A stretch of DNA of 59,313 nucleotides, from assembly GCA_029213065.1 (NCBI GenBank), contig JARGPH010000017.1, forward strand, positions 61,021 through 120,333, given 5' to 3'. Under the pieces are notes generated by a model. That model worked only from the letters and a program-made list of their open reading frames with translations. It searched no databases and was not told where the DNA came from. This document shows, piece by piece, positions 36,056-44,680 of this stretch. The translations under genes and the position numbers were made by a program. Position 1 is the first letter of the stretch; every line of letters starts with the position of its first letter. Source of the DNA: Verrucomicrobiales bacterium. GTDB lineage: Bacteria > Verrucomicrobiota > Verrucomicrobiia > Verrucomicrobiales > DEV007.

Positions 36056-36136
36056 TACACGCTCGTCCCAGTGGGTAACGAACCCGGGTCCAGTTTCTTT
36101 CGTGACCCACTCGTTCGAACGCAGGTTCTCTGAAAT
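36056..36136 (-). pseudogene. Relic of a duplicated GH13 glucan enzyme gene
   Basis: About 80 bp read ISENLRSNEWVTKETG followed by WDERV, which closely matches IAEDLRSNEWITKDTG and WDERF of the intact GH13 gene (about 38898-38987). DNA similarity is also clear over the shared CACTCGTTCGAACGCA core. Flanking sequence does not match. It sits upstream of SbnA-like copy 1, as the intact GH13 gene sits upstream of copy 2, so it is probably what remains of a tandem duplication. Confidence 0.7.
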
Positions 36137-36140
36137 CGCT

Positions 36141-36647
36141 TCAAACCGCGGTATTCTGAGAAGGGGATTGCTGAGCTGATTCGAGCTTATTGGAGCGAAT
36201 TTCAGAGACAGCATCCTCTTCGTTGTGGATCTCGTGGATACAGCTCGCGATGATGTTGCGCTGCCTGCTTACGAGAGTACGAACGTTGTGCGGAAGATCG
36301 TCGAGTGTCAGGACTGCGTCATACTCACGGATGGCGGCGGCTTCGCCCCGGATGCACTCTTCCAGAATTTCTGTCTCGTCACCGGTGACGAGATCCTTGA
36401 GGAGGAACCAAATGCAATGCACTTTTGAGAGCAAGCTCGCCCCCTCGTGAGGCTTCCCGTCGTAATGCGCCATGAGAGATTTAATCTCCTCGACGAAAGA
36501 TTCCCGCTGCCTGCTTAAACCGTAAAAGAAACGGCAGAGGTGCGACCCGGGGGTGACTCGTTCCGCAGCGTTGGCATAGCCCTGTTCTGCATCGTAGGCC
36601 TTTGTCAGCAGATCATTGAGAAGTTTGACGGTTTCGTGGTTGTTCAT
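36141..36647 (-). CDS. DUF2383 (PA2169-type) four-helix-bundle stress protein
   Basis: 168 aa, cytoplasmic, ferritin-like helical. MNNHETVKLLNDLLTKAYDA, RRESFVEEIKSL-type second helix (RQRESFVEEIKSLMAHY) and GDETEILEECIRGEAAAIREY are typical of the DUF2383/PA2169 family. Function unknown; members are frequently found with general-stress genes. A clear GAAGGA sits 3 nt before the ATG, unlike the neighbouring sigma54-controlled genes, and no TGCA dyad or GG-N10-GC element precedes it. It lies between the two SbnA-like copies, so it may have been inserted when the tandem unit decayed. Confidence 0.85.
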   Translation of the reverse strand: MNNHETVKLLNDLLTKAYDAEQGYANAAERVTPGSHLCRFFYGLSRQRESFVEEIKSLMAHYDGKPHEGASLLSKVHCIWFLLKDLVTGDETEILEECIRGEAAAIREYDAVLTLDDLPHNVRTLVSRQRNIIASCIHEIHNEEDAVSEIRSNKLESAQQSPSQNTAV

Positions 36648-36946
36648 GATTCCTTCGATTTAGGGGTTGGGTTACAACATGAAAATGTGGACCGGTCCCT
36701 TAGGAGCAGGAAAATCGCCTATCTTGATGCGCTATCGACTAACTATTTAATTAAGAATCGTTTACGTTTGTTTTTTACTGTTGTGGGCCGGTGGGTCGGA
36801 GCCCCATCTCTTTGCGTAAAGCACGGCAAACCGGTCATTTCGCCCGCCGTGAATCAGTCCTTTCGACTGACATCCCCAAGGCGTTTCCAGATGGGATCTT
36901 CAGTAGCGCGCAGCTGGCAGGTAGAGAAGGGGAGCCACCGCAGGGC

Positions 36947-37987
36947 TTACGAAAAGGGCAGCGTCTTCCGAACCCATTCTTCGTCGTAGATGGTATCGAG
37001 GTAGCGCTCACCTCTATCACAAAGGAGGAGGACTACGGTTGAGCCCTCCGGCAGTGATGGCTCGTCTTTTCGGAACGCTGATACGATTCCTCCCGACGTG
37101 CCGCCCGCGAGAATGCCTTCCTGTTGCAGTAAGAAGTGGCAGCCCTCGACGCAGTCGCGATCGGAGACCATTGCGACCTCATCGACATCGTCGGCGTTGA
37201 GGAAGTTGGAATGTCGCGACGAGCCATGTCCGGGGAGGTGGCTCTCGATCATGGAGGTGTCGTCTTCTGATTGGAAGATCGCACTTCCCATCCCGTCGAC
37301 GGCGACCAACTGCGGATTTATGGAAAGCCTCTTGAGGTGCGCGCGGCAGCCCGCCAGTGTTCCGCAAGTGCTTGTGGCAATGTAGAGTCGATCAAACTGT
37401 CCCTGTGTTTGTTGAATAATTTCTCTCATCGTGGCGCTGTGAGCTGCCGGATTTGCCGGGTTCTCATACTGGTTAGGCCAGTAGACCTGAGGATCCGACT
37501 CTGCCAGTTCGCGCACGCGGCGGAGACGGGCATCAAGGAGAGTTTCGCCGTCCCGTGTTTCACTAACCATTTCGACAGTTGCTCCGTAGAGTTCCACCAG
37601 CTTGATCACATTTTGGTTGGTTCGTGTGTCGAGGACAATGGTGAGGGATAGCCCCAGTTGGCAACAGGCCTGAGCCAGACCGATTCCGAGGTTTCCTGAG
37701 CTGGTTTCCACAATTTTAGTCCCGGGATTGATGAGCCCTTTTCGAATGCCGCTCTTCAGAAGGGAGGCTGCGGTCCGGTCTTTGATGCTTCCTCCGGGAT
37801 TTTGCATCTCCAGTTTGCCCAGCACGGTGATATCGTTGCGGGTGCTGATCTGGTTGAGTGTCACCAGCGGGGTGTTGCCCACGCAATCAAGAAGGGAGGA
37901 CGGCAGATCATCAATGACGCTTCCCCATTGCCCTGAAGAGAAGGGATTCTGCAGAGTTTTCGGTCGGGTGGTTGATAGCGCTTCCAT
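36947..37987 (-). CDS. SbnA-like PLP synthase (cysteine synthase superfamily), copy 2
   Basis: 346 aa from ATG 37987, the same length as copy 1; the frame stays open to 38173 but that would overlap the GH13 gene. PLP lysine Lys69 in NPGGSIKDRTA; also ETSSGNLGIGLAQAC, STCGTLAGC and EGILAGGTSGGIVSAF. Large blocks are near-identical to copy 1, with conservative changes, so the duplication is fairly recent or under strong selection. It has its own sigma54-like promoter and TGCA dyad, and is followed by 299 bp without a gene, so it is probably monocistronic. Substrates are probably O-phosphoserine and an amino acid. Confidence 0.85.
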   Translation of the reverse strand: MEALSTTRPKTLQNPFSSGQWGSVIDDLPSSLLDCVGNTPLVTLNQISTRNDITVLGKLEMQNPGGSIKDRTAASLLKSGIRKGLINPGTKIVETSSGNLGIGLAQACCQLGLSLTIVLDTRTNQNVIKLVELYGATVEMVSETRDGETLLDARLRRVRELAESDPQVYWPNQYENPANPAAHSATMREIIQQTQGQFDRLYIATSTCGTLAGCRAHLKRLSINPQLVAVDGMGSAIFQSEDDTSMIESHLPGHGSSRHSNFLNADDVDEVAMVSDRDCVEGCHFLLQQEGILAGGTSGGIVSAFRKDEPSLPEGSTVVLLLCDRGERYLDTIYDEEWVRKTLPFS

Positions 37988-38002
37988 GGGGACGCTCTTT
38001 TT

Positions 38003-38017
38003 GCATTTAACGTACCG
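38003..38017 (-). promoter_or_regulatory. Sigma54-like promoter of SbnA-like copy 2
   Basis: CGGTACGTTAAATGC, followed by AA, has the GG/GC pair in register and a good ACG and TGCAA. The -12 C is 16 nt before the ATG at 37987. Confidence 0.6.
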
Positions 38018-38116
38018 CGACGTGCTCCCGGCGGGAATGTGCTGAAAGCCCCTTATAACAAAGGAAAGCGGGCGCTTGAAGTGAAGCGGGACACTCTGCG
38101 GCAGCATCCCGAATCT

Positions 38117-38127
38117 TGCAGGATGCA
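38117..38127. promoter_or_regulatory. TGCA-N3-TGCA dyad upstream of SbnA-like copy 2
   Basis: TGCAGGATGCA, centred 119 bp upstream of the -12 C at 38003 and 34 nt past the GH13 stop codon. Confidence 0.6.
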
Positions 38128-38160
38128 CTTCGAGGAATGCATAAGCGGGCATTTCCGCGG

Positions 38161-39945
38161 CTAACCACCGCAATAGGCGAAGATCGCGCAGTCGTAGGCT
38201 CCCAATTGTATTTCTGCCGATGCCGGCAAATCGCCGTAAGGGGCATCTTCCGTTGTGATGTCGAAGAGACTTTTGGCTCCAAAATCCTCACCGTAGACTT
38301 TCGAGTCGGAATGGAAGAGCAGCTTCCAGTTTCCCGGTTGGGGAAATCCGACCCGGTAAGTGGTCGCCTCGTGCATCGAGAATGACATCACCACTAGAAT
38401 TTCGTCCTCCCCCGATCCTCTTGTGAAGGTAAGAATCTTGCCGTCCTGATCGAGGTGACGGATCTGACATTCAGGAGATTGAAGTCCCGCACTTCGGCCA
38501 TCGCGATTCGTCCGTAATTGGATCAAATCACGATAGGTGCGGATGACCCCCTCTTCATGCGGCGCTGTCTCCCAATCCATTTCCCCGTCGTCACTGAAAT
38601 GTCCGGTCGCGAGAAATTCCTGTCCCTGAAAGATCATCGGTATGCCCGGGGAAGTCATGGTGAGGCAGGCTCCGAGTATGGATCTTTTCCGTGCCCAGTA
38701 GCCTTCCTGATCGAACTCGTCGACTTCAGTGGGTACCCTGCTCTTGCCGTTCGCGACTTCATCGTGCGATTCGGTATAGATCACTCGTTGGAAGGCATCG
38801 CCGTTGTAATTGAACCCAATCGCTGCGGCGACTTTTTCGAGAGAGCGATGCTCATCCTCCTGCGTGGTCAGAACCTCGCGTATGGGATGCACAAATCGCT
38901 CGTCCCACTGACTCCCGAATCCGGCACCACCGGCGCCGGTGTCTTTCGTGATCCACTCGTTCGAACGCAAGTCTTCTGCGATGGTGATGGCTCCGGGGTA
39001 AAGGGTTTTGATGTCGTGGTTGATCCATTGCGCAAGTGACCAGCCCTCGGGAATCTCCTCGCCATCGGCGACCGAACGCATGTAGAAGGTCATGTCGAAT
39101 CGAAGGCCGTCCACGTGAAAGACGTCGAACCACATCAGGGCGTTGTCTCTCAGATAGCGTCGAACTTCTTCCCGGCCATAGTCGGGGCGGGTGTCACCCC
39201 AGGGAGTCGTCGCGCGCCAATCGTTATAGAAGTAAATGCCTCCCATCCCGTTAGCGGACCAGCCGTCGAACTGCCACATGTCGAGATCGCCGGGACCGAG
39301 ATGGTTGTAGACCACGTCGATGAGAACTGCGATTCCGTGTTCATGGGCGGCTTTAACAAAACGTTTCAGTCCGTCGACCCCGCCATAGTCCGACTCGATC
39401 GCAAAGGGGAAGGCCGGGTTGTAACCCCATGATTGACCTCCGGCAAACTCCGAGACGGGCATCAATTCAATCGCATTGATACCGAGACCTGCGAGGTGAT
39501 CAAGTCGTTGGATGGCATCATCAAAATTGCCTACGGTGTCTCCGTCTTCGCCTCGATAGAACGTCCCGAGGTGCAGCTCATAGATGACGAGCTCATTCCA
39601 TCCCCGCGTTTCAAACTGACTGTCATTACCCCAATCGAAATGACTGTCATCGACGACGACGCTGTTCCCCGCAGAGTTTGTCATCGCTCTCGCCCTCGGA
39701 TCGTTCTTCCAGAGTTTGCCCGTGTCCGTGGTTATGACGAACTTATACTCAGATCCAGCCTTTGCCTCAGCGCCTGAAATGCGCCAGCAGTCGTCGTCGC
39801 CGCGCTCGAGAGGGGAGGCGGATTCGCTCCAGTTGTTGAAATCGCCGGCAAGGTGAACCGCCTTTGCGTGGGGCGCCCACACACAAAAGTCAGTTCCGGA
39901 TTCCGTGATGCGTGGCCCGAGGTGGTTCCAATCAGAATGGTTCAT
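38161..39945 (-). CDS. GH13 alpha-glucan enzyme (branching-enzyme/TreZ-like)
   Basis: 594 aa from ATG 39945. An N-terminal CBM48-like beta domain (FCVWAPHAKAVHLAGDFNNW) precedes the GH13 barrel. The catalytic residues are all present: nucleophile Asp284 in DGLRFD, acid/base Glu324 in IAEDL, and His394-Asp395 in ESHDEV. DVVYNHLGPGD and the early YELHLGTFY resemble both glycogen branching enzymes and maltooligosyltrehalose hydrolases; I cannot decide between them. It may make glycogen or trehalose, an osmoprotectant. A 31-nt inverted repeat covers its start region and doubles as a sigma54-like promoter. Upstream ATGs (39951, 39975) fall before the predicted transcription start. Confidence 0.85.
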   Translation of the reverse strand: MNHSDWNHLGPRITESGTDFCVWAPHAKAVHLAGDFNNWSESASPLERGDDDCWRISGAEAKAGSEYKFVITTDTGKLWKNDPRARAMTNSAGNSVVVDDSHFDWGNDSQFETRGWNELVIYELHLGTFYRGEDGDTVGNFDDAIQRLDHLAGLGINAIELMPVSEFAGGQSWGYNPAFPFAIESDYGGVDGLKRFVKAAHEHGIAVLIDVVYNHLGPGDLDMWQFDGWSANGMGGIYFYNDWRATTPWGDTRPDYGREEVRRYLRDNALMWFDVFHVDGLRFDMTFYMRSVADGEEIPEGWSLAQWINHDIKTLYPGAITIAEDLRSNEWITKDTGAGGAGFGSQWDERFVHPIREVLTTQEDEHRSLEKVAAAIGFNYNGDAFQRVIYTESHDEVANGKSRVPTEVDEFDQEGYWARKRSILGACLTMTSPGIPMIFQGQEFLATGHFSDDGEMDWETAPHEEGVIRTYRDLIQLRTNRDGRSAGLQSPECQIRHLDQDGKILTFTRGSGEDEILVVMSFSMHEATTYRVGFPQPGNWKLLFHSDSKVYGEDFGAKSLFDITTEDAPYGDLPASAEIQLGAYDCAIFAYCGG

Positions 39946-39975
39946 TGGCATCCCTTTTTGCAAAAAGGATGCCAA
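39945..39975. repeat. 31-nt inverted repeat over the GH13 start codon
   Basis: TTGGCATCC and its complement GGATGCCAA flank a TTTTTGCAAAAA core, with one extra base in one arm. It overlaps the ATG at 39945 and contains the candidate promoter. Confidence 0.85.
39960..39974 (-). promoter_or_regulatory. Sigma54-like promoter of the GH13 gene
   Basis: TGGCATCCTTTTTGC, followed by AA, has a perfect -12 box TTGCAA and TGGCA at -24. The -12 C is 15 nt before the ATG at 39945. The best upstream dyad is a one-mismatch TGCA-AAG-AGCA at 40051-40061, centred 96 bp upstream. Confidence 0.6.
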
Positions 39976-40095
39976 ACCGGTTTCGCCCCGCTGGACAGGG
40001 ACTTACACGCTTCGCGGGCGGGATGCCGGATCTCCGTGCCTCGATCGAATTGCAAAGAGCACTGGAAAACGTGCAAAAAAACAGGGTTCTCGCGA

Positions 40096-41013
40096 TCAGC
40101 TCGCGTCGAGATCGGCAAGGGCCTGCCAGTGAGTTCGCTCTTCCTCCGAAATAGATTCGGGGATCACGATTTCAACGACGGCAAAAAAATCGCCGGGCTC
40201 GCCGTTGGTTTTCGGCAGTCCCCGTTTGGGAACCCGCATTTGGATTCCGTTTTCGGAGTTGGGCGGAATCTTCAGGCGAACTTTTCCCTGCGGGGTTGTG
40301 ATCTCTTTTGTCGCACCGAGAACGCATTCCCATGGCGCGACTTCGAGATCAGAAAAGATGTCAGAGCCTTCGACCCGATAGAATGGGTGACGCTCGTAGC
40401 GCACTTTCAGAAAAAGATCACCGGTTTTGCCGCCATTCACTCCCGGGCTGCCGAGACCGGCGCAACGGATCGACTGCCCCGCTTTGATACCTTTCGGAAT
40501 TTTGACTTTAAATTTTCGCGGCTTTCCGCTCGGGCTTTGCAACTGGAGCATGCGTTCCCCGCCATTGATGACTTCGTCGAGGGTTACGAGAAGATCGCTC
40601 TCAATGTCGCGGCCGCGGGCAGGGCGGTTGGGAGCGGCTCCTCCGTAGCCGAAGGGATCACCGCTGGTGCGGTTACCGAACATGCTTTCGAAAAAATCGC
40701 TGAAACCGGTGCTTCCGCCAAAATTATACTCGTATTGGCCGCCACCGCCGGGATGGCCGTAACCACCTCCAAAATCAGATCCGTGCTCCCAGTTGGCTCC
40801 CAGTTTATCATATTTTTTCCGTTTTTCCGGATCCCCGAGCACTTCATAGGCTTCGTTTACCTTCTTGAATTTTTCTTCAGAGACGTCCCCATCCTTTGCC
40901 ACATCGGGGTGTAGCGTCCTCGCGAGCTTGCGGAATGCTTTTTTGATCTCGCCATCTGAAGCGTCGCGGTCGACACCGAGAACTTCGTAATAATCTTGAA
41001 ATGAAACTGCCAT
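40096..41013 (-). CDS. cbpA: CbpA-type DnaJ co-chaperone
   Basis: 305 aa from ATG 41013 (MAVSFQDYYEVLGVDRDASD), essentially the length of E. coli CbpA (306). The J domain carries HPD (HPDVAKDGD) and is followed by a Gly-rich stretch (GYGHPGGGGQ). Two C-terminal substrate-binding beta domains follow (DLLVTLDEVINGGERMLQLQ start, then LFLKVRYERHPFYRVEGSD). The zinc-finger region of DnaJ is missing, which fixes the CbpA type. It stimulates DnaK and binds unfolded protein. It is divergent from cardiolipin synthase with 94 bp between starts. Confidence 0.92.
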   Translation of the reverse strand: MAVSFQDYYEVLGVDRDASDGEIKKAFRKLARTLHPDVAKDGDVSEEKFKKVNEAYEVLGDPEKRKKYDKLGANWEHGSDFGGGYGHPGGGGQYEYNFGGSTGFSDFFESMFGNRTSGDPFGYGGAAPNRPARGRDIESDLLVTLDEVINGGERMLQLQSPSGKPRKFKVKIPKGIKAGQSIRCAGLGSPGVNGGKTGDLFLKVRYERHPFYRVEGSDIFSDLEVAPWECVLGATKEITTPQGKVRLKIPPNSENGIQMRVPKRGLPKTNGEPGDFFAVVEIVIPESISEEERTHWQALADLDAS

Positions 41014-41079
41014 ATTCGATTGGAAAATAGGTTTCGGCATAGCCATCAGCAAGTGCCCATTTGTGGAATATCGCGGGTT

Positions 41080-41094
41080 TGGTACCTTTTCAGC
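41080..41094 (+). promoter_or_regulatory. Sigma54-like promoter of the cardiolipin synthase gene
   Basis: TGGTACCTTTTCAGC, followed by GTAA, has GG and GC in register. The -12 C is 14 nt before the ATG at 41108. TTGGTACC and GCGTAA recur in the response-regulator promoter. Only a degenerate dyad (TGCG-GAA-TGCT, 40929-40939) lies upstream, inside cbpA, centred 160 bp away. Confidence 0.45.
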
Positions 41095-41107
41095 GTAAAG
41101 AGGTCGC

Positions 41108-42673
41108 ATGGGAACCCGTTTTAAAATAAGAGAGAAGCTTGGGATTGTCCGGGTTCAGAGCGCGCTCAGGAAAATCTTCGGGCGTTTTTCGAGGCGCTAT
41201 CCGAGGACTGCCAATTTTCTAGGTGTGCTGAACCGCCGGAAAAGACCGATACGGGCGCTGATTTACTTCTGCCTTCATATCGTTGGTGCGATCTTCTCGG
41301 TCGAGGCACTGATGCAATCGAGGACCGGACAGGGGGCCGTCGCCTGGATTCTATCGCTTAACTTTATCCCGATTCTGGCGGTCCCTGCGTGGGTGGCGTT
41401 CGGGGACAGTCACCTCGATAACTATACATCTGTCAGGAAAGCCGGTCTCGAGGAAATTCGTCCTATCGCTGAAGCTCTCATTGAGAACCGGAACAAAAAT
41501 CTCACCGAGGCCGCTGATGACGAGATACCGACCAATCTCGTCATCCTGGAAAAACTGGCCTCGCTTCCTGTGATGCGGGGGAATCAGGCAGAACTTCTCG
41601 TCGACGGAAAAAACACGTTTGAGTCGATCAACAAATCCATTAGCGAAGCCGAGAAATACATCCTCATTCAGTATTACATTCTCCGGGCCGACGAGACAGG
41701 GACCGAGCTCAAGGACAGACTGATTGAGCGGGCAAGAGCAGGCGTAGAGGTGAGGCTGTTGATCGACAATTACGGAAGCTTCGGACTTCCAGATGCCTAC
41801 CTCGGAGAGATGCTCGATGCGGGCATCGAAGTGGAACAGTTTATGGACCTCTCCGGTGAGGCCAACCGCTTCCAGTTGAATTTTCGAAATCACAGGAAAA
41901 TCGTTGTCGTAGATGGGAAGACGGGCTTTGTCGGGGGGCACAATGTGGGGGACGAGTATATCGGAAAGCACCCTTCATTGACCCCGTGGCGGGACAGTCA
42001 TATGAAGCTGACCGGCCCGGTCGTGAAGACGCTGCAGGTTCCCTTTGTGGAGGACTGGTACTGGGCCACGAGAAAGATCCCTCAGGGCCTCGATTGGGAG
42101 ATCAGCGAAGAGGATTTTGTAGGGTCGATGGAAGCTCTCTTTCTCGCGAGCGGTCCCGCCGATCCCCTCGATACCTGCGCTCTCTTCTTCCTGACAATGA
42201 TCAACAACGCAACGGATCGTATCTGGATTGCGACTCCCTATTTTGTCCCGAATGAGAAACTCGTCAGCGCGCTCCAGCTCGCGGCGATTCGTGGGGTTGA
42301 TGTCAGGGTTTTGATGCCGGGTATCTCAGACAGCAGGCTCGTTGAAATGACATCCTATTCCTACCTCGATGAACTGGAAAAAGCCGGCGTGAAAATGTTT
42401 AAATACCAGGAGGGATTCATGCATCAGAAAGTCGTTGTCGTCGATGATTCGATTTCAGCGATCGGATCGGCCAACTTTGACAACAGGTCCTTCCATCTCA
42501 ATTTCGAAATCACGGGAATCGTGCATGACATTGGCTTCAACGCGGAAGTCGCGGAGATGTTGAAACGGGACTTCGGGAAGAGCGAACCGGTGATGGCATC
42601 GGCTTACGCCGGGAAACCCTTTTGGTATCGTGTCGGTGTCAGATTGGCCCGTCTCTTAGCTCCCATCCAGTGA
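41108..42673 (+). CDS. cls: Cardiolipin synthase (phospholipase D family)
   Basis: 521 aa. Two N-terminal transmembrane segments (~50-68 and 75-95) precede two PLD modules with HKD-type motifs: NHRKIVVVDGKTGFVGGHN at about residues 263-281 and HQKVVVVDD, then IGSANFDNRSF, near 440. It makes cardiolipin from two phosphatidylglycerols at the inner membrane, as bacterial ClsA does. Cardiolipin is raised by osmotic stress in many bacteria, which fits its place among MscS, YqaE and MgtC genes. It is divergent from cbpA and has a candidate sigma54-like promoter. Confidence 0.93.
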   Translation: MGTRFKIREKLGIVRVQSALRKIFGRFSRRYPRTANFLGVLNRRKRPIRALIYFCLHIVGAIFSVEALMQSRTGQGAVAWILSLNFIPILAVPAWVAFGDSHLDNYTSVRKAGLEEIRPIAEALIENRNKNLTEAADDEIPTNLVILEKLASLPVMRGNQAELLVDGKNTFESINKSISEAEKYILIQYYILRADETGTELKDRLIERARAGVEVRLLIDNYGSFGLPDAYLGEMLDAGIEVEQFMDLSGEANRFQLNFRNHRKIVVVDGKTGFVGGHNVGDEYIGKHPSLTPWRDSHMKLTGPVVKTLQVPFVEDWYWATRKIPQGLDWEISEEDFVGSMEALFLASGPADPLDTCALFFLTMINNATDRIWIATPYFVPNEKLVSALQLAAIRGVDVRVLMPGISDSRLVEMTSYSYLDELEKAGVKMFKYQEGFMHQKVVVVDDSISAIGSANFDNRSFHLNFEITGIVHDIGFNAEVAEMLKRDFGKSEPVMASAYAGKPFWYRVGVRLARLLAPIQ

Positions 42674-42704
42674 TCCGCTGCGGTAAGGCGCGGGTCTTCA
42701 AGGT

Positions 42705-42715
42705 TGCAGTCTGCA
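42705..42715. promoter_or_regulatory. TGCA-N3-TGCA dyad upstream of the UbiB-family gene
   Basis: TGCAGTCTGCA, 32 nt past the cardiolipin synthase stop, centred 151 bp upstream of the -12 C at 42861. Confidence 0.6.
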
Positions 42716-42846
42716 TCGTTTGGATCGTGCGTTTTGCAAGGAATTCGATAAGGGAGAGAGGAATGTGGTTGCCGATGAATGTATATTTTTTCGTCGAATC
42801 GCGCCCCCACCGACTCTGGCCCCCGAACTGACGCCCCGCCTCATCG

Positions 42847-42861
42847 TGGCACATCTAATGC
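42847..42861 (+). promoter_or_regulatory. Sigma54-like promoter of the UbiB-family gene
   Basis: TGGCACATCTAATGC, followed by A, matches TGGCAC and TGCA. The -12 C is 16 nt before the ATG at 42877, and this favours that ATG over the GTG at 42871. Confidence 0.75.
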
Positions 42862-42876
42862 ACTTCCCGAGTGGGC

Positions 42877-44529
42877 ATGAGCCAGACCTCTCTCTCTGAA
42901 AAAATTGCCACCTACAAGGACGTCGCTGGACTCCTCTTCAAATACCTGCCGAAGATATCCGATGCCCGGGAAGATCTCGCGTCTGAGTTCGAAGTCGATA
43001 CCAAAATCACCCCGTCAGACGATGCCAATGCCTTTGCCGATGATCTGGAAAGGCTTGGACCCACGTTCATCAAGGTTGGACAGCTCCTCTCGACACGCGC
43101 CGATCTGATGCCACCGGAGTGGATCACGGCGTTGCAGCGCCTTCAGGACGAAGTGGACCCGGGTCCCTATGAAGAGATTCAGTCGCGAATTGAGGGGGAA
43201 TGCGGAGTGAAAATTTCCAAACTGTTCAGTGAATTTGACGAAACGCCGCTCGCGAGCGCTTCGATCGGCCAGGTCCACCGCGCGACGTTACGGGATGGTG
43301 TCACCGAGGTCGTGGTCAAGGTTCAGCGCCCGGGTGTCAGAGAGCGGATCGCAAAGGAGCTCTCGGTGATCAGTCGAATCGCTGAGTTTCTCCAGGCGCA
43401 TTCGAAGTTTGGAGCGAGCTATGATGTCGTGAGAATCGTGGAGCAATTCCGTAATGCGATTACCGGGGAATTGAATTACCTGCGCGAGGCTCAGAATCTC
43501 CGGAGGCTCGCTGAGAATCTGAAAGAGTTCCGTCGTCTCACCGTTCCGCTTCCGCTCGATGATTTCTGCGCACCGGGCGTGCTGACGATGGAAATGGTTA
43601 AAGGAACAAAGGTCACCGACCTTTCCGGCGTGGTTCTCAATGAGATCGACAGCGCCGGGCTTGCTGAAGAATTATTTCACGCCTATCTCAAACAGATTTT
43701 ACTCGACGGTTTCTTTCACGCGGACCCACATCCGGGGAACATCCTTCTCACGGAGAAGAGGAAGCTGGCTCTGATTGATCTGGGGATGGTGGGAACGGTC
43801 TCGGATGATTTGAAGGACCATCTCATTCAGTTGCTGGGTGCGGTATCCGAAGGGCGAAGCGATCAGGCTGCCAAAGTTTCCAAAGAAATGGGGATGGCCG
43901 GTGATTCTTTCCGGGATGAGCCTTTTGAGGCAGCGATCAAGCAGATTGTTGAGGCGCGGGAGGGGAGCACCGTGGAGAACCTCAAAATAGGAAGTCTCGT
44001 TATGGATGTGACCAGTGTCTGCGGTGAGCATGACCTGCACATTCCCGACGCGGTCTTCATGATCGGGAAAATGCTTCTCAATCTTGATATCATCGGCAGC
44101 ACGCTCGCTCCCGATTTCAATCCCGATGCAAGCATCCGGAAACACCTGGCAGAGCTCGCGAGAAAGCGGCTCGACCATCACTTATCGGTTGGCAATCTCG
44201 TGAGTTATCTCACCGACGTAAAGGAGCTGTTCTCCGAGACGCCGGGAAGGGTCAATCGTGTTCTCGACAAGGTCGCTGATAATAAGCTCAAAATCGAAGT
44301 CGATGCGATTGATGAAGAGATGCTGCTGAAAGGATTTCATCGAGTCGCAAACCGGATCACCGTGGGGCTGATACTTGCCGCATTGATCGTCGGTGCATCG
44401 ATGCTGATGAACATTGAATCACGCTTCACGCTTCTCGGTTACCCGGGACTTGCGATGATCTTCTTTTTGATCGCGGCCATAGGAGGGCTCGTTCTCGTGT
44501 TTAGAATTCTCTTTGGAAAAGAAAAGTAG
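42877..44529 (+). CDS. UbiB/AarF (ABC1) family atypical kinase
   Basis: 550 aa from ATG 42877. The ABC1 kinase-like core has the family's N-terminal KxGQ motif (FIKVGQLLSTRADLMP), an Ala-rich loop (PLASASIGQVHRATL), the lysine in VVVKVQRPGV, and the catalytic/metal motifs HADPHPGNILL and LIDLGMVG. Two C-terminal transmembrane helices (VGLILAALIVGASMLM and MIFFLIAAIGGLVLVF) anchor it. UbiB-type ATPases extract or shield quinone and lipid intermediates; here it follows cardiolipin synthase and has its own sigma54-like promoter, so a lipid role in stress is reasonable. A quinone role is also possible. Confidence 0.9.
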   Translation: MSQTSLSEKIATYKDVAGLLFKYLPKISDAREDLASEFEVDTKITPSDDANAFADDLERLGPTFIKVGQLLSTRADLMPPEWITALQRLQDEVDPGPYEEIQSRIEGECGVKISKLFSEFDETPLASASIGQVHRATLRDGVTEVVVKVQRPGVRERIAKELSVISRIAEFLQAHSKFGASYDVVRIVEQFRNAITGELNYLREAQNLRRLAENLKEFRRLTVPLPLDDFCAPGVLTMEMVKGTKVTDLSGVVLNEIDSAGLAEELFHAYLKQILLDGFFHADPHPGNILLTEKRKLALIDLGMVGTVSDDLKDHLIQLLGAVSEGRSDQAAKVSKEMGMAGDSFRDEPFEAAIKQIVEAREGSTVENLKIGSLVMDVTSVCGEHDLHIPDAVFMIGKMLLNLDIIGSTLAPDFNPDASIRKHLAELARKRLDHHLSVGNLVSYLTDVKELFSETPGRVNRVLDKVADNKLKIEVDAIDEEMLLKGFHRVANRITVGLILAALIVGASMLMNIESRFTLLGYPGLAMIFFLIAAIGGLVLVFRILFGKEK

Positions 44530-44680
44530 CGGAGTGATGGGTGGGCGACAGTAAGGGGAAATGCAGCAAGCCCATCCCGCGAGGGGTGGGCCTCTTCTTC
44601 AGGGCATCGCAGTTTCAATTGCCGGCCAGACAGCCACTTCGTCTCTCATTTCTCCGTGAGTCCGTGGGGATAGAACTTCG

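Noticed and set aside
35729-36214. A 161-aa minus-strand frame with a GH13-like stretch
   Set aside because: Only about 27 residues resemble GH13; the rest overlaps the SbnA-like and DUF2383 genes out of frame. Treated as a relic, not a gene.
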